From Parelaphostrongylus tenuis (lineage: Eukaryota > Nematoda > Chromadorea > Rhabditida > Metastrongylidae), in contig JAHQIW010000833.1 of assembly GCA_019055375.1 (NCBI GenBank), positions 39,820 through 103,819 of the forward strand: a DNA stretch of 64,000 nucleotides. The letters are read 5' to 3'. The notes under the pieces were generated by a model. The model was not told where the DNA came from, made no database searches, and saw only the letters and a program-made list of their open reading frames with translations. How positions within the stretch are numbered: position 1 is the stretch's first letter; each line of letters opens with the position of its first letter. This document shows positions 41,766 to 51,800 of this stretch, piece by piece. The position numbers and the translations under genes are program-made.

Positions 41766-41965
41766 AGGAGCGGAGGGTTAGCGCAGTACTCAGAGATGCG
41801 GTGTGTCAGGACTAAACTGACAAGCAAGTTACTGGTTCGACCCCAACCCAACACTCTCGTGCTCAATCAATGAATGCCTCAATGAACGCCTTAGCTCAGG
41901 TTCCTGAGGATTGCAAGAAGTATCTCGACTAGCATTCGTCTCATTCCCCAATAAAACGAACTCCT
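41766..41965 (+). mobile_element. SINE-C/D superfamily copy
   Basis: Head GGAGGGTTAGCGCAGTACTC, box B ACTGGTTCGACCCCAACC, then TCAATCAATGAATGCC, GCTCAGGTTCCTGAGGATTG and TATCTCGACTAGC. The copy at 43715-43960 has the same blocks in the same order. Confidence 0.65.
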
Positions 41966-42248
41966 CATGCATTAGACGAAACAACACGCAAAATGTTCGA
42001 AGAACATTGTGAAGGATCGATGTGAGGATATGAATCAACGCAAGAGGATGCCATAGATATGCACAATGAAATTCGATGATGGATCGTGTAAAGAAGAATA
42101 AAAAAAAAGACCTGGAAAGTGGGTAAATGAACTATTGAAAGTGAAAGTAAGTTGGACTGGCGACGCCACTATCGCAGCAGCGACGGGTGTAAAGAAATAA
42201 AAAAGGCCACAAAGATGAACAATGATCATATACATATACCGCCCAGTC

Positions 42249-42367
42249 ATGTAGAGTCATGGCAAAACGGGCGTCAGTAGTGCAACGGGTTAGAGCAAGC
42301 ACTACCGGATAGAGTGAGGTGCGGGTTCGAGTCTCGCTTGACGCAAAAGTTTTGCACATCACTCTAT
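42249..42367 (+). mobile_element. Family B element, second copy
   Basis: Left end ATGTAGAGTCATGGCAAAAC, right end GTTTTGCACATCACTCTATA as its inverted repeat. The core has box A-like AGTGCAACGGGTTAGAGCAA and box B-like GCGGGTTCGAGTCTCGC, flanked by GGGCGTCA and TGACGC, which could pair like an acceptor stem. Immediately followed by a SINE-A tail at 42366. Confidence 0.7.
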
Positions 42368-42658
42368 AAAGGATAAAGGATAAAGCTCTCGGCGTTGATC
42401 AATCCTTGAGGAATGCGCCATGCATTCGTCTTCAATTTCTAACTTCGTTTGAGGTGATTGAATGCATATCTGGTCCTAACGATGACTAGTGGAGGCCGCC
42501 CTTAGTGCTGCTTATCCTCCAAGACAAGTCTGAGACCTGTCTGGTACCAATTTACCGACCCCGGAGGAATGGATAGCTTGGTGAGCCATGAGCGCGAGAT
42601 CGAACCACTGACCTCGTGTGCGACGCAGTGCACCTCTAACCACTTCACCAAATACGCT
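42364..42658 (-). mobile_element. SINE-A copy with heptamer tail
   Basis: Nearly full length on the minus strand. It ends CGAGAGCTTTATCCTTTATC followed by CTTTATA, i.e. at least two TTTATCC units. The body and tRNA head are well preserved (reverse of GCACCTCTAACCACTTCACC). Confidence 0.85.
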
Positions 42659-43714
42659 CACATACTATACCTCACTCTATATCATTGGGTATATCTCTGT
42701 AACATCATATCACAGCTAAAAGCGGTTAAATATAAAGAATTCTAGCTGATCATGCATGCTTACACTTTAACGCAGCATATGTCTCCCCAAATATTACTTT
42801 ATCCCTCAGGATTCCTTTCTGTTACCCGGGAGCAAATAAAGAAACGATTTTTCTCGTTAAAAAGAACAAAAAAGTGTTGGCAATCATGCGAAAGCTTAAA
42901 TCTCTAGCTACTGCGCTAAGTGCTGCTTTCTCAAAAAGACCCTTTTGTAACGCAGTAGCATTGAAAATAAAATTATGTTTCACACGCTCCGTGTGCTTTT
43001 ATTATGAGGACGGTAGAAGCACGAATAGCGTATAAACGTGTAGGGCAGACCTTGCAATATCCGAGTCAAACTTCTCAACTGAAGTTTCTTCCGGAACGGA
43101 GAAAAATCCCAATTTTAATAACAAGAATCGCACTACATACGTGGATCCCTTAAGTGCGATCGATTGGTCACGCATCGATCTACGGCCACATCCACACACT
43201 AGCCGACAAGGAAATGCGCGGCATATGTGAAACTCTTATCGTATTTTCACTACTATACTGCAGTGACACAGTCTTTTCAGAAGCAAAGCACAGCGTTGGA
43301 ATCGTCGAAACTTACGCTATCGAGTGGTTACTCATAATCCAAAGGAAGACATCTGTTTTGCGAGAAACGCGCGTGTGTGAAACGCAAAATTTTTCTTTCT
43401 ACTCCAGCGCTGTAAAAGGGCGTTTTCAAAAACGAGAAACTATAAGAGCACCCCGAGATTTATGCTTTCGAATGATCACTAACACTTCTATGAATAGCTC
43501 TTATCCAGCGGAAGGGGTCGCTTTACCGTTATTTCCTTCTAACAGAAAACAACCTACCCTAGAAGCAGATCAACCCAGATTGAAAAAAAGCACTTAAGTA
43601 TTCGGAAGTCTTCAAGATCTGAAGTGCAATTTGTGAATAAACGAAAAACGACATACATCTGTATCGACTGTTTAGTTGTAAGATCGAATTGCAAAGTGAA
43701 TGGAACAATGGGGG

Positions 43715-43960
43715 ACAGGGCAGTGCAGTAGTTAATCATGTGGCATATCAGGAAGGTGATGTGATATGGAAGGCACTGGTTCGATCCCCTCTCCAGCACT
43801 GCTTTGCGATCAATCAATGAACGCCTAAAGTATCGTCATTGCTCAGTTGGCCAGCACTGAGTCTGCAATGAGAGTCGTCTCGACCAGTTTTTTATGACAT
43901 TTATAGAGTAGATGAAATCCTCAAGCAACAGCCGAAGTAACAACGAGGAAACGAATCAGT
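43715..43960 (+). mobile_element. SINE-C/D superfamily copy
   Basis: Head GGGCAGTGCAGTAGTTAATC, box B ACTGGTTCGATCCCCTC, then ATCAATCAATGAACGCC, GCTCAGTTGGCCAGCACTGA, GTCTCGACCAG and GATGAAATCCTCAAGCAAC, which is also found in the 6905 SINE-C copy. Confidence 0.65.
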
Positions 43961-44159
43961 TGCAAGAGGTGTTGTTGGGATCAACACGGTATATTGTAAT
44001 GACGGGTTGTGTAAACAAGTAAATCCTCATAGCACATTTTGATTCCTCTATGAGGTCTTTTATGGGGGATTTAAACAGTGCAATACACGTGTTTCAGCCT
44101 CGTCAGTTGCACAGTGCCCCTCGTCTATGCCGATCGCTCTCGTAGGAAAGCCTCCTCAT

Positions 44160-44320
44160 ATAGGGGAATCGTCGACGAAAACGGTACACCGTGTGTACAG
44201 TGAAAAATCACTTCTCCCACAGAGAACATATCACTGCATGTCTAGTCACATGATCACCAGACATTGCAGTGATAGGCAGTCGATTGCTCAAGGCTGGTAT
44301 TTTTGATGATTAATACCTTT
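44160..44320 (+). repeat. Dispersed repeat shared with vps-18 intron
   Basis: About 150 bp (GTGAAAAATCACTTCTCCCA, ATCACCAGACATTGCAGTGA, AGTCGATTGCTCAAGGCTGG) recurs at 54415-54560 with roughly 80% identity by eye. The flanks contain CTATGAGGTCTTTTATGGG-type ends, also seen at 44705 and, in reverse, at 54640 and 56470, so it is probably the inside of a larger inverted-repeat element. Confidence 0.55.
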
Positions 44321-44327
44321 TTATAAG

Positions 44328-44628
44328 AGCGCTTGTGGCGCAATGGTTAGAGGTGCTCTGGGTCGCACATGAGGTCAATGGTTCGATCTCGCGCTCATGG
44401 CTCATCATGCCATCCATCCCTCCGGGGTCGGTAAATTGGTACCAGACTGGTTTCAGAATTGTCTGAGAGGATAAGCAGCACTGACTCGGTTCAGCGGGAG
44501 GTCACCGCGAGCCATTGTAAAGGCCAGATATGCATTCAATCACCTCAAACGAAGTTAGAAATTGAAGTCGAATGCATGGCGCATCCCTCAGGGATTGATC
44601 TACACCGAGAGCTTTATCCTTTTATTTT
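44328..44628 (+). mobile_element. SINE-A copy, best-preserved tRNA head
   Basis: Head GCGCTTGTGGCGCAATGGTT with AGAGGTGC gives a near-consensus Pol III box A. Box B is AATGGTTCGATCTCGCG 40 bp later. The body follows (CCATCCCTCCGGGGTCGGTA, AGGCCAGATATGCATTCAAT, GGCGCATCCCTCAGGGATTG), ending GAGCTTTATCCTTTTA. A useful reference copy, about 300 bp. Confidence 0.9.
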
Positions 44629-45221
44629 TTAAAACCTTCATATTCGACTATTTCTTAAAACCACGTTCAAAATTAATATATCCTGACAGTATAATTTAGG
44701 CTTTCATGAGGTCTTTTATAATCACTTACAACTAAGTAAACAAATAAGTAATGTAGTAAATAAATTCAAATCCATCAAAATGGTAGAAGCACGCAATAGA
44801 TACGTTCTAATCGACTATTTTTAGAACCTCGCTTAAGATCAATATAGTCCAACAGGAAGTTTTGAGCCTTCCAAAGGACTGGTATGGCATCTGAACTGGC
44901 ATCCGTACGGTTCGGCGAACTCGCACACCGCCTGTGTATCAAATGAGTTACGGCCCGCTCCCTCCTACTAGTTATCGCAGCTGCGCCGCAGATGTATCAC
45001 TCCTCGTCAAGTGAAAAGACCAATTGATATTCTGGTTTGGAGCGATATGTTCAATCGATGGATGGCTTATGGCTGTTACCAGGCATGTAACAATACCTTT
45101 GAATCGACTAAATTTGAAACCTCACTCAAAACTTCAATACAGTTCAAAAGAATATTTTAAATCTTTCAGATGTCTAGTATTTCGCTTCCAGAAGTACACG
45201 TGCGTTTCAGCGTTCTCATAG

Positions 45222-45450
45222 TCGACTGAAAGGCACTGCTATATGCCCTGTAGCAGCCGTAAGCCATCGACTGAACAAATCACTCCAAATCATAACAACA
45301 GCAGATCTTTTCACTTGACGAGTAGTAGTACATCTGCGGCCTCGATTACCTATAATAGCAGAGATGAGTGTGAGGTACTGATGAGTCGTGCAAGTACGCC
45401 GAAACGTACGTATACCACTGGAAATGCTACACCAAACCTAAAACACGAAT
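45222..45450 (+). CDS. Candidate exon of an unknown gene (Ser/Thr-rich)
   Basis: An open segment between an acceptor-like CGTTCTCATAG and a possible donor TAT|GTGGCT. It encodes a disordered Ser/Thr/Asn-rich peptide with pieces such as RSFHLTSSSTSAASITYNS and RASTPKRTYTTGNATPN, unlike the repeat-derived frames around it. No family is recognised and no partner exon was found. A SINE-A fragment follows at 45480. It may be an orphan exon or chance. Confidence 0.25.
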
Positions 45451-45479
45451 ATGTGGCTTGTACAACCTCTTCTGACGGC

Positions 45480-45640
45480 CTACAGAGCCAGCGTTGATAT
45501 CTTCCGGGGCAAGTCTGGTGCTAATTTTCCGAGCACCTTGGAGGGATGGGGAAAGGCTCGGTTAGTCGACGCTTGGGATCGAACTAATGATTGCTACCGT
45601 GAGGGTGGCACCTCTAACCAATGCGCCAATCCGCCGAAAA
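45480..45640 (-). mobile_element. SINE-A fragment (head and mid body)
   Basis: On the minus strand: CGGATTGGCGCATTGGTTAG, AGGTGCCACC and TTAGTTCGATCCCAAGCG (box B), then TTTCCCCATCCCTCCAAGG. It lacks the 3' half. Confidence 0.6.
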
Positions 45641-46204
45641 GGACAAGTTGTAAAGTGGAAATGAAAGTTCCACTAAATAAGAAGTCGATCGAAAACGTAA
45701 GAACCGCCCAACAGATCGCACTGTGATTGTGGAGACTACGACGCAAAATTGCAGACGTTCCCATTCATAAGCCGTATGAGTCATATGTGCCTCAGAGTGG
45801 CGGCAGAGTGCAGTGTTATGGGTTGTTCGCTTTCGTTTTCTTCGGAAAAGGTCCTCTCCTCTAGCCAGTTCTTTTATTCGTTTCGTGTTGTGAATTGGTG
45901 CAACTTCTTCGTTCAGGCCATTAATTGGATTCCTTGTGATTATAAGAGGACAGATGAAAAACTGATCTCATTCGCTGGAGAGGAACTTTTCATGGGAGTG
46001 TTGGTGACCATTCGAACCTGAGAGTTAAGGCTACAGCCCCATGCCGCCGCTTTCCCAAAAGGCTTATTTTGACGTTGCCGGAGGAGGAGATTTCTAGCGT
46101 TTCATACGCGCACATTTCTCGCCAGACAGAGCTCTTTCTTGAACTATCAGGACTCTATTGATCCATAGCATCGACTGTTTTTGAAACATCGCAGAAAACA
46201 TTCA

Positions 46205-46522
46205 AAATAATTTTGAAAAAGAATGTTTCAAGCGTAAACGAGGTTGGTATACCAGGGCCATACACCGGTGTTTCGGAGGTTTCGGCCTTGTCAGGGGAGC
46301 GTATGTGGTGATGGCACTGTGTACAATGACACTGGTCCATCACCACCTCTCAGTCGATGGATTTTGGCTGGTAGAACATCCTTGCCTCCCTCCTTGCTAA
46401 AAGGCAGGGCTTATCGCGGAGCGGGGGTCACTGATGAGGAAGCCGATACCTCCGAAACACCGATGTATGGCCCTGACGTACCAACCTCGTTTACGCTTCA
46501 AGCATTCTTTTTTGGAATTATC
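46205..46522. mobile_element. CCGGTGT foldback element, shorter copy
   Basis: Left arm GAATGTTTCAAGCGTAAACG, AGGTTGGTATACCAGGGCCA, TACACCGGTGTTTCGGAGGT; right arm ACCTCCGAAACACCGATGTA, TGGCCCTGACGTACCAACCT, CGTTTACGCTTCAAGCATTC. The middle has CACTGGTCCATCACCACC and CCTCCCTCCTTGCTAAAAGG, both shared with 40941-41572. Confidence 0.8.
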
Positions 46523-46624
46523 AGGACTTTCAGTAATCATTCGATAGCGTAATCGCTGCTGATTCCAATATTGTGCTTATATCCAGAAAAGACCGTTTTT
46601 CTGCAATGCAGCAAGTAAAATAAG

Positions 46625-46808
46625 TTGGATTCGCGTGGGCGACCAAGGTAGTCTTTGGCGATTTCACGTGCCCGCGCTTGAGGCGGCCACCTTCGTTGGC
46701 GTGATGATCATCGATTTTTCGGGCATATGAACGCATAGTCGTCCCACGCGCGGGCACGTGAATTGGCCAAGGACCTGAATTGGCCCTTGGTCGTCCACGT
46801 GAATTCAA
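46625..46808. mobile_element. Inverted-repeat element with TTGRATTC ends
   Basis: Left TTGGATTCGCGTGGGCGACC, mirrored by right GGTCGTCCACGTGAATTCAA. An inner inverted repeat (TTTCACGTGCCCGCGC and GCGCGGGCACGTGAA) sits inside. 184 bp, GC-rich, non-coding, MITE-like. Confidence 0.65.
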
Positions 46809-47754
46809 CGTACATTAATACCTGCTGCGTTGCAGAGATTTGGGCTTTTCAGGATGTAGGCACATCGTTGGAATCAGCAACAACTACGCTATCGAATGAT
46901 CACAAATAGTCCAAAAAAGGAGTTCTGTCCGGCGAGAAATATGAAAGTCTGCAATGCAAGAGAACTCCTTTGGTTCAAAAATAAAAAGAAGACTTTATGT
47001 ACAACCGGCAGTGTGGGGCTGTAGCCTGAAGTCTGAGCTTTCCAATGCTTACTAACACTCCTATGAGGAGTTCCTCTCGAGCGAATAAAATCGGTTCTTC
47101 GTTTGTCCCCTCATAACCGATTAGTACCATTGATTGATTTCGTGTGCGGATGCAGCAGTTTTGATCCTTGATCTGCTGCGCGTGCATCTCACTTCATGAA
47201 TATTTCGAGTGCTATTTCAAGCGTCACAACGTCGTGAATCTTCAGACAGTCCTCTCAGTGAGTCCCGAGGCTCTCATCATCCGTTGTGGATCGAAAGAAG
47301 AGGAAGAGAATCATATAGCAAAGCTCATCGTTCACTTGGTGTCATTTTATGTGGTACTTCGTTCAATCAGGCTTTGCTTCGTAGCCCGTTAGGGACCACG
47401 AGCTACGAAACTTAGCACGCTGCTCGACGTCGCATCTTACTTAACTACTGTAACGGCGGCGTCGCGTCTCGCGGGAAGCAAGCAAGTGGCACCTGCACGT
47501 TGATCGCGCCTGGAGATATTGCTTGCTTGTGACTGCCGCGCGGGCAATTCCTATCAACGACGGTTCCCAAAGAGCTAGAACATTCGGGATTTTCGAAGGC
47601 GGTCAGACTGGTGGATTTTTTCCTCACAAAGCCGACTTTCCCTCAGCCTCGGCGTCATCGATTATTTTTCCTATCAATTATCTGATCTGTTTTCACAATG
47701 TGTTTTTTTCTCAGTGTGTGGGCTCCAGTACTTCTAGCTTTCAATTCGTTTCTT

Positions 47755-47940
47755 CGTCTTCTTGAACGTCGTAGAATACTGGTTCAGGGAGGCTTTTTGC
47801 AATCTTAAAGATAGCCTGGCTGTGGCGTTCCATAGGACGTTGTTGTTGACTGCCGGAGAGAATTAGGGGAAGGGGAAGGGCTGGAGTCGGCACCACGCGC
47901 GCGCGTTGAGCATCACAACCAGTCAGCCACGGCGCCCCTA
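47755..47940 (-). mobile_element. SINE-C copy
   Basis: On the minus strand: head GCCGTGGCTGACTGGTTGTG, then CAGTCAACAACAACGTCCTA, TGGAACGCCACAGCCAGGCT, CCAGTATTCTACGACGTTCA, ending AGAAGACGAAGAAAC. Followed on + by an ATGTATACATATG-type microsatellite (47941-48020). Confidence 0.75.
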
Positions 47941-48020
47941 TTCGTATGAATGTATACATATGTATGTACATATGCATATATACATATATATACGGATGTA
48001 TATACATATGTATGCATATT
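47941..48020. repeat. TATACATATG-type microsatellite
   Basis: About 80 bp of degenerate alternating TA/CA sequence next to the head end of SINE-C 47755-47940. Similar repeats flank the SINE-A copies at 23575 and 58574. Confidence 0.8.
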
Positions 48021-48065
48021 AAAAGAATTTCTTTAATGATTTAGCTAATACCACAAGGTTGATAT

Positions 48066-48262
48066 GAAGAAGGGAGCGCGGTGGCCGAGTGATTGTGAGC
48101 TCGTCACGGCGCGCGTGATGCTGAGCCCCACTCCCCCAGCACTCTCCGGTAGTCAACAACAACGACCTATGGAACGCCACAGCCAGGCTTTCCTTGGGAT
48201 TTCAAAGAGGCTTGCTAAACCAGTATTTTATGACGTTCAAGAAGACGAAAAGACGACTTGAA
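48066..48262 (+). mobile_element. SINE-C copy, opposite orientation
   Basis: GGAGCGCGGTGGCCGAGTGA with TTGTGAGCTCG is a tRNA-Leu/Ser-like head. Then CCGGTAGTCAACAACAACGA, CCTATGGAACGCCACAGCCA, GCTAAACCAGTATTTTATGA and CGTTCAAGAAGACGAAAAGA. It faces the 47755 copy head to head across the microsatellite. Confidence 0.75.
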
Positions 48263-48597
48263 TGCTAGAAGTACTGGATTCCACACACTGAAAAAAGAGA
48301 GAATTGTGATTACGGATCGTAAAAGTCTGTTTGAGGATCTATTCGTCTCCAGTGTTTGGACGTTTCCGTCTTCTTCAGAGCCGAGGATACGAGTCCGTTG
48401 TTAACAGTCGTTCGTTCTCCTTGATTTCTTACCAAGGGATGAGGTTCGACTCAGACGACTATGAAGATGAAGACCACCCGGCGCGAATCACCAGCTCTGA
48501 ACAAGGTGGCGACATTGACACATTAGCCGAATAGCTCTAAATTATCACTCTTGTGGTGTTAGTTAAGCATGAACGAAACAGTTGATAATTGATGGGT

Positions 48598-48692
48598 AAC
48601 GTGCCATAGCCGAGTGATTGTGATGCTCATCGCGCCCACGCGTTTGGCCTAACCCCAGCAGAACACCTCTAACCACTGCGCCACACTCGCTT
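48598..48692. repeat. Chimeric pair of SINE heads
   Basis: The left half, GTGCCATAGCCGAGTGATTG with TGATGCTCATC, is a forward SINE-C head. The right half, CACCTCTAACCACTGCGCCA with CACTCGC, is a reversed SINE-A head. The two are fused at about 48663. Confidence 0.55.
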
Positions 48693-48812
48693 CTTTGTTT
48701 GAGTCAGCTTACATAGATAAAGTCTTTCTCTGCTATTATTCGATGAGGTGTCCTTTCAGTGATGAAATCATTCTCTACATTCGGTATCGAAGGCGTTCTC
48801 ACGCTCTTACTG

Positions 48813-48841
48813 CTAACATTTCAGAAGCTGAATGTGAAGGA
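48813..48841 (+). promoter_or_regulatory. Acceptor and short leader of vps-18
   Basis: CTAACATTTCAG (to 48824) followed by 17 nt and the vps-18 ATG at 48842. No upstream in-frame coding exon is needed; this fits spliced-leader addition, with a cis-spliced 5' UTR exon as the alternative. Confidence 0.55.
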
Positions 48842-51800
48842 ATGGCAACGCAGCAGTTGGGAATTTTCGTGAGAAGTCAGCAAGATGTGAAACGTGACCT
48901 CAGGTTGGAATCATCGTCTATGCCACTTCTCTTACCTATCAAAAGTTTTATACCTTCATTTCGAGTGCTTTATTAAGGCCACGCTCAAATTTTGCTTTAA
49001 TCGAGCGTGGTCTTAATAAAATACTCGAAATAAAGGTATAGTATGATAATAATACCAGCCAAAGAGCAATCGTGTGTACAGCACTCTGTGATAGATCAGA
49101 ATTTCACTTGACATAGACTGTAAAACGTTCGTCTTCGATGACTCCATATAAGGAGTGTAACGCTCCCGAGAGAACTGACTATAAAAAGATCGAAAGACGA
49201 CGGGTTTTGCCCGGCTGACGAGTCTGTAAGGACGAAACACGTGTATCGGGCTGTACAAGAGCCCTTACCAGACCACATGACTAGTTGGCTCAAATAATAA
49301 TGAAAGGATCTATTGAAGATTTTATTGTTGTTTTATTTTTTTTTTCAGATTACATGGACATGTGTCTATCTCGGCTCTTCGAGTATCCAATGGCCATATG
49401 TTGGCAGTAATAGACGAGCGCACAGTCCTGTTGCAGACTGTCTCAACCAATAATAAGCATAGTGGTTCGTCTTGAAATTTGGTTCTTATTCTTTTTTTTC
49501 TCTTTTAATTTTCAGACATTCAATTCGTCAAAATTTCAAAGTCAATTTTTCTTTTATTGTAATTTCATACTCGGAGTGGCTCAGCAGAAAACACTAACGA
49601 TATAATAATGATATAAAATGTTTGCACCGTTGAGCTCTGAGTGCTAGACAGGCACTTGTTTTGTCCTACCCGGGCCCCTAAGTAGCGCCGTCTTCGGTTT
49701 AGCCGATTCCTTGAGGGTTTACTCCTCTGTGAAGGAATCGGCGCCGATATGTGTAGGACAAGAACCTCTCTTCTGAGAACAAAATCCTTCTGCACAATTG
49801 CTTCACTGTTTGGGATCAGAGCTCAGAACAAAGGACGTTTTCATACCAATCGTTTCGAGTGTTTTCTTAAAACCACGCTCAAATTCAATATGCCTGATAC
49901 TCACTTTTGGGCCATGAATGTGGTTTGTTATGGGCACTTATACAGTACAACACGCGCGTTTCGGTCTTGCTGCCCATAACAGACCACATGGATGGCTCAA
50001 AAATAATTATCAGGCGCATTAAAAAACGTTTTAGGTCCAAGAAGTGGTGCTTTTAACAGAGTCAATCACGGGAATTTTTCTCTTGCTGACAACTGTCTGT
50101 AAATCTAGTGATTTCTATAGAAGTGGGAAATTTAGTTTCAAGTCGATATGTCTGTTTAACCCTGTCGGGACCGTGCGCCTACCTCTTCTTCATCTTCAAC
50201 CCCCAACGTATGAACGAATCGAATGTATTATTGCATTATTTCAATTGTATTCTTGTTACTAATCTCTTATGTTATGCTAAATGTAAATATGTTGTTGTTA
50301 TAAGTGGGAAGATAACAACAATAATACAGTTGAAGTAATAGAATAATACATTCGATGCGTCTCCACACTGGAGGTTAGAGATGCAGAGGAGGTAGGTCTA
50401 CGGTTCCGAAAGGGTTAAAGATAGAAGATGCGGTGCTTTACGGGCCTATATGAGTCATAGGTGATTCATAACGAGCCGTTCGTTAGTGTATATGCATAAG
50501 TTTTTTTTTCATACGGCCCAACTTCACATTCTAATGTGCGGTTTCACTAATTCTGGTATTCCATTCATCGCCTCGCATTCATCCATTACTTGGGGAATTT
50601 GTCTTGTACATGAACGGCGTAGGATATCGCTCGAACAGATCTTCTTGTAATCTCGAGGACAGTCAAGTTGGGACATTTGTTGATTGGTCGCCAGAGAATG
50701 TTGGGGTAGGGAGATCGACTCTGTACTGAGCAGCACTAACCACTGAGTCACTGCCCTTCAAATTCATAGATTAGGGTGTTTGCTTGGCACATTATCGACG
50801 AAGTCTGAGCTACTTAGAGTTCCATTCCTACATTGTAATTCATCGAATGACCACAAAAATTCTAGAAAAAACTTCTGTTAGCAGAAATAATCGAATTCAA
50901 AAAGGCGAAAGCAGAATAGCCTTCGCTTTCACACTTTTTTTCCCAAATGCATACGTATGAAATTGTCTCATTCGAATTGCGGCAATAAAATTTTATAGCA
51001 CTTACAAAAAGCATGAAATTGATTTCGTCACACTATCTCAGATTTGTTTTGGTGCACAAAAGTTTTCACAAGGACTTTTTGTATCACTGGATAGCTTAAG
51101 AATTGTACACGTGAAGCCACAACTGGTTCAAGTAAAAGCTGTTTGCTCAGTAATTACTCACCTGACTATCTGCGGGCAACTTCGCCAAGGAAAAACAGAA
51201 TAAGCTCCATTACAGAGTTTTGATGAATGAGCAGATTGCGACGAATCCGCAAATAAGCTATCTACAATTCATCTTCTTATTTGTAGCAACCCTTTCCAAG
51301 TGTCAAATTCAGGTAGATTGAGAGGCGTTTCCAAGTCTCTTCACTCGCCTCAATCCTCACACTGGAGACTCTCACCAACACCAATAGTCCTCGCTTATGA
51401 AATGAATTTGTCGGAAATGACAAACAAACAAACAACGGTTTTTTTTTCTTGGCAAACGGGCAAGTGGGAACTCACTAGAGAGACATCTCTCTACGAATGA
51501 TGAGCGTAATAAAGTCTCTATACTCAAAGCTGCGGAGTGATCGCAAGTACTCTGGGAGGAAATCTTCTGTGCACGAAATTAGTCTACGTGAAGAAGTAAG
51601 AGAAGAATATTCGTTATTTTGGTTGTTGCTTGAAGATTTCGTCTTCTCTATGAAACTTGTATGATGCTGTTTGAGTCAGTTCTCCCAGCAGTCCAAAATG
51701 TTTGAGCCCAGGTGTTCCCACGGTATTGCAAATGCGTGGGGGCGGGGGAGGGGTCCAACGTTTTTATCTTATCCTTGCCGTTAAGTAAGCATTGCGGTTG

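Noticed and set aside
43154..43597. 147-residue open frame on the + strand
   Set aside because: Its sequence blocks (ACTAACACTTCTATGAATAG and similar) recur at 18720, 46000 and 47045, so it is repeat-derived. No domain or splice context was seen.
44328..44400. Functional tRNA gene
   Set aside because: Box A and box B are good but the acceptor stem does not pair, and the unit is fused to the SINE-A body present in many copies.
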